Source: CAIWXH01 sp964555675
GTDB taxonomy: Bacteria; Chloroflexota; Chloroflexia; Chloroflexales; Chloroflexaceae
Length of the DNA: 24,491 nucleotides
Assembly: GCA_964555675.1 (NCBI GenBank)
Contig: CAZKTU010000082.1
Span: forward strand, 1 to 24,491
Direction of reading: 5' to 3'
The position numbers and the translations under genes are program-made. Below the pieces are notes generated by a model that was not told the DNA's origin, did not search any database, and was given only the letters and a program-made list of their open reading frames with translations. This document shows, one piece after another, positions 1 through 7,894 of this stretch. Position 1 is the stretch's first letter; every line of letters starts with the position of its first letter.

Positions 1-514
1 AGGGGATGCTGTCGATATCGGGGATCTGCTCGCGCTCGGGGTTGTGCTGGGTCAGCCCCAGCTCGTCGCGGAAGACCGTGCCGTTGACCCCGTGCAGGCG
101 GTGCGGCCCGCGCTGGGCCAGGGCGGGCAGCAGCTCGGCCAGGGTCGCCTCGCCCTCGCCGACCACCACCACGTCGGCGCCGTGGTCGAGGTACTGCTCG
201 GGGTAGTTGGCGCTCTCGGGGCCGCCGACCACCACCGTCCAGCCGCGCTTCTTCGCCTCGCCCATGATCCAGACGATATTGCCGCGGGTGATCAGGTTGG
301 TGTAGATGCCGAGCACGCCGCGGCCCTGGTCGAGCCGCTCGACAAGGGCGCCCCTGCTGCTGAAGGTGGTGTCGAAGATCTCGACCCCGAAGCCGGCGCG
401 GCGCAGGTAGCTGGAGATATAGAGCAGCCCCAGGGTCGGGTAGGGCTTCATAATCTGGCGCTCTTTCTCATCTTCCCAGAGAAAGTAGCCGTGGGTGAGC
501 AGAATATCAGGCAT
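1..514 (-). CDS. Cobalamin-binding radical SAM protein, N-terminal part (runs off left edge)
   Basis: The gene is open at the left window edge, so only about 171 N-terminal residues are visible. It begins MPDILLTHGYFL and continues with an alternating strand/helix pattern typical of a B12-binding Rossmann domain, including VVVGGPESANYPEQYLDHGAD followed by VVVVGEGEATL. This closely parallels the start of the gene immediately upstream (MTDVLLAHSYFL; both have a K/RPYP segment near residue 25-30), so the two are tandem paralogues. The radical SAM cysteine motif would lie beyond the edge and is inferred from the paralogue. The ATG at 514 is preceded by GAGGG about six bases upstream. The gap to the upstream gene's stop is 17 bases, so it belongs to the same operon. 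The canonical B12-ligating DxHxxG motif is not evident, which is common in this superfamily. The substrate is unknown. Confidence 0.85.
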   Translation of the reverse strand, partial: MPDILLTHGYFLWEDEKERQIMKPYPTLGLLYISSYLRRAGFGVEIFDTTFSSRGALVERLDQGRGVLGIYTNLITRGNIVWIMGEAKKRGWTVVVGGPESANYPEQYLDHGADVVVVGEGEATLAELLPALAQRGPHRLHGVNGTVFRDELGLTQHNPEREQIPDIDSIP

Positions 515-531
515 GTCAATCCCTCTCTGTT

Positions 532-2043
532 CTAGTTGTACTCTTTGCTGAGGTCGGGCGCCGCGAGGCGCTTGTAGCCCTTGGTGACGATGGTGGGCGC
601 TTCGCTGCGCTCGGTGGCCTCGAGCTGGCCCAGCTTGAGCCAGTCGGCGGCGAGGGCCGTCAGCTCGTGCTGGAGCGCGGCGAGGTCGCCGCCCTGCCCG
701 GCCTGGTTGGCGGCCAGCTGCTGGTGTACCTCCAGCTCGCGGTGGATCAGCTGGTGCAGGTGGCGGTAGAAGGGCGAGCGGTAGGTGCCCTGGAACATCA
801 TGGCCAGGTCGCCGCTGTCGGTCCAGTTGGTCTTGGGGCCGAGCTGCTCGCGCACGAGCTCGTGGAATTTGGTGCCGGGGAGGGGGTAGCTGACCGAGAC
901 GCCGATATTGTCGGGCAGGGCGACCCGCACCAGGTTGATCGTCGCCATGATGTCCTCGAAGGTCTCGCCGGGGTAGCCGAACTGGATGAAGAAGCAGGCG
1001 CGGATGCCGGCCTTGCGCAGCCGCTCGCGCGCGGTCACAATCTCCTCGACCGTGGTGCCCTTGTCCATGGCGTCGAGGACCTTCTGGCTGCCGCTCTCGG
1101 CGCCCATCCAGACCTCGACGCAGCCGGCCTGCCGCAGCCCCTCGACGGCTTCGTCGGTCATGAGGTCGGCCCGCGACTGGATCATGAAGGGCACCGCCCC
1201 ATTGCGGGCGGCCACCTCGCGCCCGAAGGCGGCGACCCACTGGGGCCGCAGGCCGAAGATATCGTCGGCGAACCAGATGTGGTCGGGGTTGTAGGTGGTC
1301 TTGAGGTGGGCCAGCTCGTCGGCGACCGCCGCGGGCGTGCGCATGGCGTAGCGCTGGCCCCAGATCGGCTTCGCGCACCAGTTGCAGTGGAACGGGCAGC
1401 CGCGCGTGCTGACCATGTTGAGGCTGAAGAAGTTGTGGGCCCCTTTCCAGGCCGCCCTGTAGCGCTCGATGTCGACGAGGTCCCAGGCCGGCATCGGGAA
1501 GACGTCGGGGTGGCGCTCGACCGGCCGCTTGGCCGTGTACATAATGCCCTCGGGGGCGGCGGGGTCGGGCAGCACGAGCCCGTTAATGGCGTGGAGGTCG
1601 CCCCCGGCCGCGGTCGCCGCGACCACCTCGTGGAGGGTGTGGTCCGGCTCGCCGACCATGGCTGCGTGGGCCCCGTGGCGTAGATAGAGCTCGGGGTGGT
1701 CGGTGACGTCGGCGCCGCTGACGATGACGAAGGCCCCCAGCTCGCGGGCCATGCCGATCATGGTGCAGGCGGCCTCGCGCATACGCGTGAGGCACATCTT
1801 GCTAAGGAAGTTGAAGTTATCCTCGTAGAGGGCCACCACGCGCGGGCGGTGGCGCTCGAGGGCCTCGGCGAACTCGTCCTCGCCGGCCGAAAGCATGGCG
1901 TCGAAGAGGCCGACCGTGTACCCCGCCTCGCGCAAGTTGCTCGCGGCGAAGAGGGTGGCCAGCGGCGGGTAGGGGCGCATCTTCTGGGTCTGCTTGAGGT
2001 CGAAGGCGAGAAAATACGAGTGGGCAAGGAGCACGTCTGTCAT
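532..2043 (-). CDS. B12-binding domain radical SAM protein
   Basis: A 503-residue protein. Residues about 1-150 form a B12-binding-type alpha/beta domain. A radical SAM domain follows, with the 4Fe-4S-binding CX3CX2C motif CPFHCNWC (Cys216, Cys220, Cys223) and a later GxGxE-like segment (VEVWMGAESGSQKVLDAM). This is the BchE/anaerobic-methyltransferase-like architecture, whose members methylate or rearrange unactivated carbon or phosphorus centres using SAM and cobalamin. The ATG at 2043 is chosen over an upstream in-frame ATG at 2112. It has a GGAGG six bases upstream and matches the start of the paralogue downstream, whereas the longer form would overlap the preceding membrane-protein gene by 47 bases. 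It lies 22 bases after that gene's stop and 17 bases before the paralogue. The substrate is not identifiable; context suggests a glycan, lipid carrier or lipid. Confidence 0.9.
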   Translation of the reverse strand: MTDVLLAHSYFLAFDLKQTQKMRPYPPLATLFAASNLREAGYTVGLFDAMLSAGEDEFAEALERHRPRVVALYEDNFNFLSKMCLTRMREAACTMIGMARELGAFVIVSGADVTDHPELYLRHGAHAAMVGEPDHTLHEVVAATAAGGDLHAINGLVLPDPAAPEGIMYTAKRPVERHPDVFPMPAWDLVDIERYRAAWKGAHNFFSLNMVSTRGCPFHCNWCAKPIWGQRYAMRTPAAVADELAHLKTTYNPDHIWFADDIFGLRPQWVAAFGREVAARNGAVPFMIQSRADLMTDEAVEGLRQAGCVEVWMGAESGSQKVLDAMDKGTTVEEIVTARERLRKAGIRACFFIQFGYPGETFEDIMATINLVRVALPDNIGVSVSYPLPGTKFHELVREQLGPKTNWTDSGDLAMMFQGTYRSPFYRHLHQLIHRELEVHQQLAANQAGQGGDLAALQHELTALAADWLKLGQLEATERSEAPTIVTKGYKRLAAPDLSKEYN

Positions 2044-2065
2044 GGAACTTCCTCCAGGTCGGCGG

Positions 2066-3955
2066 TCACCCGAAATAAAACAGCGTGAGTCTGAAAAGGG
2101 CCGCGCTGGCACAGGCGAGCCAGAAGCAGAGCCAGCATATGAGCCAGAGGTTCCCCCCCCTGCGCGGGATGATGGCGGCCTGCCCGAGGGCCATAAGCGT
2201 AGCCAGGGCGGGGAGCACGGTGAAGAGGTAGCGCCCCTGTTGGATGGGGAAGGGGTCGATCAGGGCGTGGGCCAGGATGGGGGCGAAGGCCATGGCGATG
2301 AGCCCGAAGAGGGCCACGAGGGGCCAGCGGCCGACCGGCCGCCCGCGGGCCAGGACCAGCCCCGCCCCGGCCAGCCCGACGGCCGCCATCGCCGCAATCG
2401 CCGGCTCCCAGAGCGAGTCGCGCACGAAGGCCACGTCCATCCAGCCGAAGTGCCCCCAGTAGCTGTCGAAGAGCCAGCGCGCCCACTCGCCGAAGGCCAG
2501 GCCCCAGGCGGCGCGCCCGCTCTCGAAGACCCAGAGGAAATCTTCGACGTGCAGGTAGCGCACGACCGGCTCGAGGGGCGATCCGGCGCGCAGGGCGGGG
2601 CGCGAGACGTCGCCGTTGGTGATCACGCTGCCCGGCAGCCCGATCCCGCTCATCAGGATGTCGCTGGCGTAGAGTTTGCCGCTGTCGGCGACGATGCCGA
2701 GACGCATCTTGAAGGTGCTCGTGGGCACGGCTGCGCTCAGCTCGGCCACGGACATGCGGTCGGCGGTGAAGGCGAACTCCTGGCGCCGCTCGTCGGTGTA
2801 GACCACCAGCCGCCCCGTGAACGGCCCGTCGCCCCAGACGCGCGCGCTGACCCGCACGGCGCCGTTGCGCAGGCGCACGATCGCCACGTCGGGCAGGACC
2901 TGGATGACCTCTTCTCCCGGCTTGAGCGTGAGGGCGTAGCCGCCGCCGCTCTCGGCCCGCGGGGCGAAGACGAGGGTGCGAGCGTCGTACCAGCGGGCCG
3001 CCCGCCCGTAGTCGAGCTGGCCGATCACCAGCGCGTAGGCCAGCGCCGGACCGAAGGTCATGGCGCTGAGGGCGAGGGCCCGGCGCTGCACAACCCTAGG
3101 CCCGTCGCGCAGGGCCAGCCGGGCCAGCCAGATGCCCCACATGGTCGCGGCCATGAGCCCGTAGGGCACGGTCGTACGCTTGACCAGCATCGCCACCGTC
3201 GCCAGCACGGCGATTGCGGCCAGGTCGCGCCAGGGCAGCCCCCGGCGCACGGCCCGCACCACCAGCAGGCAGAGCAGGGCCGCCAGGGCGTTGGCGGGGC
3301 CGTCGTTGCTCAGCATTGACCCGACGAATACGTACATCGGCTGCAGGGCGACCAGCCCGGCGGCGGCCAGGGCGACTACCTCGGCCCACGGCGTGTTGTC
3401 CCCGGCCACCAGGCGCGCGGCCTTGTAGACGCAGGCCACGCTCAGCGGGATGAGCAGGACGTTGAGCACGCGCAGCAGGTAGACCTGGGCCTCGATGTTC
3501 CAGCCCGCGGTCAGGCGCAGGGGGATGGCGGCGAGGGCGAAGTAGATCGGCGGGTCGCCCCCGACCTGGCGCGGCATATAGATAATCTGGCGCAACGCGA
3601 GCAGGTTGGCCGGCATGGGGTCGGGGACGGGCCGGTTGCGGTAGCGCCAGAAGTCGTTGGCGGTGAGCGACGCGATGATCCGCGTCTCGAGGGGGAGGTA
3701 GCGCTCCTCTTTGCCCGGGATGCGGCCCAGCTCGGCGGTGAGGGCCGCGTACTCGTAGAGCATGGGCTCGTCGGGCGCCTGCCAGATCGGCACCCCGAAG
3801 GCGTAGATCAGCCCGTGGGCCAGGGCGATCAGCATCAGCAGCGTCAGGGCCGCCGAGGGGCGGGCGATGACGGCGAGCCGGGCGCCGCTGCGCACCCGCC
3901 AGGCGGGGCCGGCCGCGGGCCGGGTCTCTACGCTCGGTTGTGCGTCGTGCATCAT
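2066..3955 (-). CDS. DUF2142 family polytopic membrane protein (GT-C glycosyltransferase-like)
   Basis: A 629-residue membrane protein. A first hydrophobic segment (about 33-53) is followed by WQAPDEPMLYEYA (about 59-70). The acidic DE near the first external loop is characteristic of DUF2142 and other GT-C lipid-sugar-dependent glycosyltransferases. Many more hydrophobic segments follow, together with a beta-rich extracytoplasmic stretch in the middle (around PGEEVIQVLPDVAIVRL), a SYWGHFGWMDVAF segment, and C-terminal helices. The family is thought to transfer sugars from polyprenyl-phosphate donors outside the membrane. The start ATG at 3955 overlaps the upstream kinase stop as ATGA, indicating translational coupling. 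A run of eight C (2153-2160; eight G in the coding strand) lies near the 3' end and encodes glycines. The acceptor is unknown. Confidence 0.8.
   Translation of the reverse strand: MMHDAQPSVETRPAAGPAWRVRSGARLAVIARPSAALTLLMLIALAHGLIYAFGVPIWQAPDEPMLYEYAALTAELGRIPGKEERYLPLETRIIASLTANDFWRYRNRPVPDPMPANLLALRQIIYMPRQVGGDPPIYFALAAIPLRLTAGWNIEAQVYLLRVLNVLLIPLSVACVYKAARLVAGDNTPWAEVVALAAAGLVALQPMYVFVGSMLSNDGPANALAALLCLLVVRAVRRGLPWRDLAAIAVLATVAMLVKRTTVPYGLMAATMWGIWLARLALRDGPRVVQRRALALSAMTFGPALAYALVIGQLDYGRAARWYDARTLVFAPRAESGGGYALTLKPGEEVIQVLPDVAIVRLRNGAVRVSARVWGDGPFTGRLVVYTDERRQEFAFTADRMSVAELSAAVPTSTFKMRLGIVADSGKLYASDILMSGIGLPGSVITNGDVSRPALRAGSPLEPVVRYLHVEDFLWVFESGRAAWGLAFGEWARWLFDSYWGHFGWMDVAFVRDSLWEPAIAAMAAVGLAGAGLVLARGRPVGRWPLVALFGLIAMAFAPILAHALIDPFPIQQGRYLFTVLPALATLMALGQAAIIPRRGGNLWLICWLCFWLACASAALFRLTLFYFG
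2153..2160. repeat. Homopolymer of eight C within the DUF2142 gene
   Basis: An uninterrupted C8 on the plus strand (G8 in the coding strand) lies in the last tenth of the DUF2142 reading frame, within codons for RRGGN. The frame is intact as given. It is a possible slippage or sequencing-error site. Confidence 0.8.
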
Positions 3956-4971
3956 GGATCGGCTGGGGCCTGACTATCGGTGAGGTGGGCGAGCAGACTG
4001 GCGGCCGCCGTCGGGTCCGAGCCGACGGTGAGGCGGTAGGCGCCCTCGGCCGTGAGGGCGCGGGCCACGGCGGGCGCGCGGTCGCGCAGCAGATCAAACC
4101 CCGGCTCGCTGGGGTCGCTCAGGGCCGCGGCCGCCTCGCCCGCCGCCACGGGCTCGAGCCGGCTGGCCTGGCCGGCCGAGCGCTCGACGAAGCAGATCGT
4201 GGCCCGCTCGACGCTGGTCACCAGCCGGTCGGCCCCCAGGGCCGAGACGTCGACGGCGAGCTTGAGCTTGCCGTTGGCCCGCACCTGCGGCGTCAGCGTG
4301 GCCAGCTCGGGGAAGAAGCGCGGCGCGTCGGGCAGCAGGTGGATGCTGCCCGGGTGCCCCCACAGGCGCATGCCGCGGGCGAGGCTTACGCTCACGGTGT
4401 CCTCGGACATCAGCCCGAAGCCGGCCCTGACACAGGCGTAGCAGAGGGTCGACTTGCCCGCCGTGCTCTGGCCGACCAGCAGCACCGCCCGCCCGTTGCG
4501 CACCACCGCCGCGGCGTGCACCGGGGTGCGGTCGCGGTAGTTGACCAGCAGGAAGCCGAGGCACTCGATCACATTGTGGCGCAGGTTCGGCTCGTCGGCG
4601 GCCAGTTCGGGGGTGACGAAGGCCGTGGCGACCCCCGCGGCCATCTGGGCGCTGAGGATGCTCCCCCCGCTGGCCGCCAGGAAGCTGTCGCCGTGGGCGC
4701 GGAAGACGAAGCGCTCGCTCGGCGGCGCGACCGGGTCGCCCGCCCCAAGCGGGTGGACCACGATCGTGACCTGCGCCGGAGGCCCGGGCTCGACCAGGCT
4801 GGCCGGCAGCTCGCGCCAGCGGCTCAGGGCCCGGGCCGCCGTGGCGATCACCGCGGGGCTATTGCTGCTGAAGCGCACCGGCACGCCCAGCAGCGGCACC
4901 TCGAGGCTGTCGCTCAGCGGGGCCGACTGCCCAAGCAGATCATGAGCGGCATGGTAGGGGACGCTCATCAT
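3952..4971 (-). CDS. HprK-like P-loop kinase (HPr kinase-related protein)
   Basis: A 339-residue protein with a C-terminal nucleotide-binding domain resembling HPr serine kinase. A conserved VHAAAVVRNGRAVLLVG strand leads into a Walker A loop GQSTAGKST (167-175), then GFGLMSEDTVSV with acidic Glu190-Asp191, as in the HprK catalytic/Mg site, and a WGHPGSIHL segment. True HprK lengths are similar (about 310), but the N-terminal half here does not look like the HPr-kinase N domain. HprK-related proteins of this sort occur beside nucleotidyltransferases in exopolysaccharide and lasso-peptide clusters. In lasso-peptide systems a relative phosphorylates the peptide. A nucleotidyltransferase is present in the same operon, but no HPr, PqqD or precursor peptide is visible. 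The start has an AAGG motif supplied by the repeat just upstream; ATG 4968 is an alternative. It overlaps the next gene by four bases. Confidence 0.8.
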   Translation of the reverse strand: MMSVPYHAAHDLLGQSAPLSDSLEVPLLGVPVRFSSNSPAVIATAARALSRWRELPASLVEPGPPAQVTIVVHPLGAGDPVAPPSERFVFRAHGDSFLAASGGSILSAQMAAGVATAFVTPELAADEPNLRHNVIECLGFLLVNYRDRTPVHAAAVVRNGRAVLLVGQSTAGKSTLCYACVRAGFGLMSEDTVSVSLARGMRLWGHPGSIHLLPDAPRFFPELATLTPQVRANGKLKLAVDVSALGADRLVTSVERATICFVERSAGQASRLEPVAAGEAAAALSDPSEPGFDLLRDRAPAVARALTAEGAYRLTVGSDPTAAASLLAHLTDSQAPADP

Positions 4972-5009
4972 TCAGCCTTCATCCTTCAGCCTTCATCCTT
5001 CTTGCATCC
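4971..5009. repeat. 14-bp tandem repeat at a gene junction
   Basis: Two perfect 14-bp units (TTCAGCCTTCATCC on the plus strand, 4971-4984 and 4985-4998) are followed by a degenerate partial third unit (4999-5009). The array encodes the methyltransferase's last residues, contains its TGA stop (4993-4995), and ends exactly at the kinase start codon. It also supplies the GAAGG ribosome-binding sequence for the kinase. Confidence 0.9.
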
Positions 5010-5856
5010 TCCCCGTCACCAGGGTGAAGGTCTGGAGATAGTGAAAGTCGGGCCGGCGCAGGCAGTAGCCCGGCGCGGCGGGATCGGCCACGGTCGCCAG
5101 CTCGTCCCAGTCGGCCGGGTCGAGGTAGGGGCGCACCTGCTCGCCCCAGTAGCCCCGCAGCAGGGTCTCGCCGAGGTAGGCCTCGTCGGCGGGGGTCAGG
5201 GGCCCGACCCGCTCGATGGCGACGGTGCGCGCGCGCACGTCGTGCAGCCCGGCCCGGCGCAGCAGCCCGACCAGGGCGCGGATCCCCGCCGTGTCGCGCT
5301 CGTCGAGGCCGTATTTGTCGCGGTAGTAGGCCCGATTGGCCTCGGTCACCACCCGCTCGAGCCGCGCGTCCCAGGCGAAGACCATCTCGGGCAGCAGGTG
5401 GCTCTGGCCGAGGGCCAGGCGCCCCCCGGGTCGCAGCAGCTCGGCGAGGGTCCGCGTCCCCGCCAGAGGGTCGCGCAGATGGTTGATCGTGTTGACACAC
5501 CAGACCAGGTCGAGGCTGCCCGCTCGCAGCGGCGGCCGGGTCACGTCGCCCTGCAGCACCGCCGCCTCGGCGGGGGCGGCCTCGCGGGCCAGGCGGGCGT
5601 GGGCGGTCGCCAGGTCGACCCCGAGGGCGAGCCCGCCGGGGGCCACGGCGGCGGCCAGCCAGGCCACGGCGGCGCCCGCGCCACAGCCGGCGTCGAGGGC
5701 CCGCTCGCCGGGGCGCAGGCCGAGGCCGCCGATCAGGCCCTGTAACTCGGGGGCGGCGAAGGCGTTGAACTGGCGCAGCTTGCGCCCATAGTCGCGCTGC
5801 GGCGTGTCGCCGAGCAGCCCGGGCGTGTCGTTCGAGGTTGTCGCTGTGGGGGTCAT
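4993..5856 (-). CDS. SAM-dependent class I methyltransferase
   Basis: A 287-residue protein with a Rossmann-fold methyltransferase core. Motif I is LDAGCGAGAAVAWLAA (54-69), followed by an acidic residue ending the second strand (GVD, Asp81), then LQGDVTRPPLRAGSLDLVWCVNTINHL (motifs II/III) and LRPGGRLALG. This matches the Methyltransf_11/25 type, which methylates small molecules, sugars or lipids. The N-terminus is flexible. The ATG at 5856 overlaps the upstream hydrolase stop as ATGA. The C-terminus (RMQEG) is encoded by the degenerate edge of a 14-bp tandem repeat, so the original end of the protein may have been altered. The substrate is inferred to be a glycan or lipid intermediate from context only. 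Confidence 0.85.
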   Translation of the reverse strand: MTPTATTSNDTPGLLGDTPQRDYGRKLRQFNAFAAPELQGLIGGLGLRPGERALDAGCGAGAAVAWLAAAVAPGGLALGVDLATAHARLAREAAPAEAAVLQGDVTRPPLRAGSLDLVWCVNTINHLRDPLAGTRTLAELLRPGGRLALGQSHLLPEMVFAWDARLERVVTEANRAYYRDKYGLDERDTAGIRALVGLLRRAGLHDVRARTVAIERVGPLTPADEAYLGETLLRGYWGEQVRPYLDPADWDELATVADPAAPGYCLRRPDFHYLQTFTLVTGRMQEG

Positions 5857-6734
5857 TGCTCGCTCAACCCCAGCTTCGCCCAGCCGGTCAGCCGGGGGTC
5901 GGCCGGCCCGCCCAGCTCGAGATAGACGCTCTCGACATTGAGCCGATGCGCCCCGCGATTCTCCTCGGGCTCGCGGAAGCTCATGCTGGCGCAGGCCTCG
6001 AGCGCCGCCGCGAGCGAGCCTTCTGCGGCCAGGACCTGCTCGATCCGAGCGCGCAGCTCGGCCAGGTAGGCCCGGTCGTCGTCGATGCGCGCGCGGATGG
6101 CGCTCGGGTCGGCGCTCGGGTCGCCGTGGCCGGGCACGACCAGCCTGATCGGCAGCGCGGCCAGGCGGGTCAGCGTGTGCTCATACGCCACCAGGCTATG
6201 GATGATGTAGGGGATCTCGAGGTCGCTGAGCGTGTCGGCGGCCCAGAGCGCGCCCTGGCCCGGCTCGTAGATCGCCACCTGGTCCGCGGCGTGCCCGGGG
6301 ATGTGCAGCAGCTGCAGCTCGAGCTCGCCCAGGCCGAGGCGCTGCCCATCGCTGACCGTGGCGCTCGGGAGGGGCATGCTGAAGGGCTCGCTGCGGTGGT
6401 AGCCGAAGCGCTGATCCCAGTCGGCCAACGTCCTGAGGGTGCTCTCGCGCTGCAGCGCGAGCGTGGCCTCGAAGTGCTCGTGGGCGATCACCGGCACGTC
6501 GGGCAGGCGCTCGGGGCCGAGGATGTGATCCCAGTGGCTATGGGTCAGCACGATCCCGACGAGGGCCGCGCCGAGGCCCGCGGCCAGGTCGGCCGCCTCG
6601 GCCACCTCGTCGGGGTGCGGCCCCGGGTCGATCAGCCAGGCCTGGCCTGCGCTGGCCAGCACGCCGGCGTTGTAGCGCATCGAGCGGCTGGGCAGGTGCC
6701 AGAGGTTAGAGGTGAGTTTGATTGGTTGGGTCAC
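5853..6734 (-). CDS. Metallo-beta-lactamase fold hydrolase
   Basis: A 293-residue protein with the complete dinuclear-metal ligand set of the MBL fold: HSHWDH (65-70), HIPGH (His148), the bridging Asp in WAADTL (Asp167) and VVPGHGD (His203). The fold is complete, and a helical C-terminal region follows, as in glyoxalase-II-like and LACTB2-like members. The reaction cannot be assigned: thioesterase, phosphodiesterase and lactone hydrolysis are all possible. The start is GTG at 6734, whose GTGA overlaps the upstream glycosyltransferase stop, and the stop overlaps the next start as ATGA. An MBL enzyme tightly coupled between a GT4 and a methyltransferase suggests a trimming or hydrolysis step in the same pathway, but it may be a generic detoxifying hydrolase. 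Confidence 0.88.
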   Translation of the reverse strand: MTQPIKLTSNLWHLPSRSMRYNAGVLASAGQAWLIDPGPHPDEVAEAADLAAGLGAALVGIVLTHSHWDHILGPERLPDVPVIAHEHFEATLALQRESTLRTLADWDQRFGYHRSEPFSMPLPSATVSDGQRLGLGELELQLLHIPGHAADQVAIYEPGQGALWAADTLSDLEIPYIIHSLVAYEHTLTRLAALPIRLVVPGHGDPSADPSAIRARIDDDRAYLAELRARIEQVLAAEGSLAAALEACASMSFREPEENRGAHRLNVESVYLELGGPADPRLTGWAKLGLSEQ

Positions 6735-7894
6735 GCGTGGCCTCGTAGCAAGGGGCGGGTGAGGCGGCGCCGCCCCGCTTCAGCGTAGATTCCGGTAAAC
6801 TCCTGTGCGCTCCAGGCGGCGTCGTGGGCGTAGGCCCAGGCCTGGGCGGCGCGCCCCAGGGCCTCGCGTCGCGCCGGGTCGCTCAGGGCGGCGACGATCG
6901 CCCGCCCGAGGGCGGGGGCGTCGCCTACGGGCACGGCTACGGCGGCCGCGGGGGCCAGTTCGGCCACCAGCCCGACGGCGCTGCCGACGGTCGGCACGCC
7001 CGCCGCGGCCGCCTCGCAGACCGCCACGCCCTGGCTCTCGTGGTACGAGGCCTGCAGGTAGAGGTGGGTCTCGCGACAGAGGGCGACAGCCTGGGTGTGG
7101 GGCAGCCAGCCGTGGAAGCGCACACAGTCGGCGAGCCCCAGCTTGGCGGCGAGCGACTGGGCCTCGCCGTTCAGCACGTCCTGGCCGACCCAGTCGAGGC
7201 TGAGCGGCGCGGGGTGCCCGCTCTGGGCCCGCAGCGCGGCCCGGGCCTCGGCCAGGGCGCGCAGGAGCACCTCGGGGCCCTTGACCCGGTTGATGCTGGC
7301 GATGTGCAGCAGGCGCCACGGCGGCCCCGCGGGGCGGGTGACCGCCGGCGGCTCGCCGACGGGCGCGGCGCCGAGGGGCACCACACGCGCGTCGGGGCGC
7401 AGCCCCAGGGCGGGGGCGAGGGCGTAGTGGCTGCCCGCCGTCACGGCGCCCGCGAAGCGCAGGGCCAGGGCGGCATGGGCCCGCGAGCCCCGGCTGAGCT
7501 GGCCGCCGTAGCTGATCTGCGGCAGGCCCACGAGCTCGCCGCCGCCGAGGCTGGCCACCACGGGCGCGCCGAGGGCCAACCCGGCGAGCAGGCCGAGGCT
7601 GCTGGTGCCGCCGAACCAGAGGGTGTGGATCACCTCGGGCTTGAAGGGCTCGAGGACGGCCATGAGGCGCGCGTAGCGGCGGGCGAAGCGCAGGCCGCGC
7701 GGGCCGTCCTGGCCGAGGCAGACCACTCGCACGCCGCGCAGTTCGTAGGCGGCGGGGGCGGCCTCTTGCTCGAGGGCGACCACGAGCAGGTGGTGCCGCG
7801 CCGCCAGGGCCTCGATCAGATCGAGGATGGCGGGGATCACCAGGTGTACCCCGTCACGGCCGACGCCGGCGGGGATGATCAGTGCGACGCGCAT
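6731..7894 (-). CDS. Glycosyltransferase family 4 (GT-B fold)
   Basis: A 387-residue GT4-type enzyme. The N-terminal domain starts MRVALIIPAGVGRDGVHLV, a first strand followed by a glycine-rich acceptor-side loop. The C-terminal donor domain has WRLLHIASINRVKGPEVLLRAL, the usual strand before the nucleotide-sugar site, and HESQGVAVCEAAAAGVP, the EX7E motif. It would transfer an activated sugar to a lipid-linked or growing glycan at the cytoplasmic membrane face; donor and acceptor are unknown. The start overlaps the end of the upstream GT4 by 16 bases, and the stop overlaps the hydrolase start. It is one of three GT4 genes in the operon, so the product likely has at least three glycosidic linkages made in the cytoplasm. 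Confidence 0.9.
   Translation of the reverse strand: MRVALIIPAGVGRDGVHLVIPAILDLIEALAARHHLLVVALEQEAAPAAYELRGVRVVCLGQDGPRGLRFARRYARLMAVLEPFKPEVIHTLWFGGTSSLGLLAGLALGAPVVASLGGGELVGLPQISYGGQLSRGSRAHAALALRFAGAVTAGSHYALAPALGLRPDARVVPLGAAPVGEPPAVTRPAGPPWRLLHIASINRVKGPEVLLRALAEARAALRAQSGHPAPLSLDWVGQDVLNGEAQSLAAKLGLADCVRFHGWLPHTQAVALCRETHLYLQASYHESQGVAVCEAAAAGVPTVGSAVGLVAELAPAAAVAVPVGDAPALGRAIVAALSDPARREALGRAAQAWAYAHDAAWSAQEFTGIYAEAGRRRLTRPLLRGHA

Noticed and set aside
44..1683. Plus-strand frames opposite the radical SAM genes
   Set aside because: The minus strand carries recognisable B12-binding and CX3CX2C motifs; the plus frames do not resemble any protein.
2044..2112. Upstream in-frame start for the radical SAM gene
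   Set aside because: It would overlap the DUF2142 gene by 47 bases, and the internal ATG at 2043 has a good ribosome-binding site and matches the paralogue start.
4971..5009. CRISPR-like repeat
   Set aside because: Units are adjacent without spacers and only 14 bp, so it is a short tandem repeat.
3940..5745. 601-codon plus-strand reading frame antisense to the kinase and methyltransferase genes
   Set aside because: Composition is low-complexity Gly/Ala/Arg/His typical of GC-rich antisense frames, with no recognisable domain; the minus-strand genes have clear motifs.
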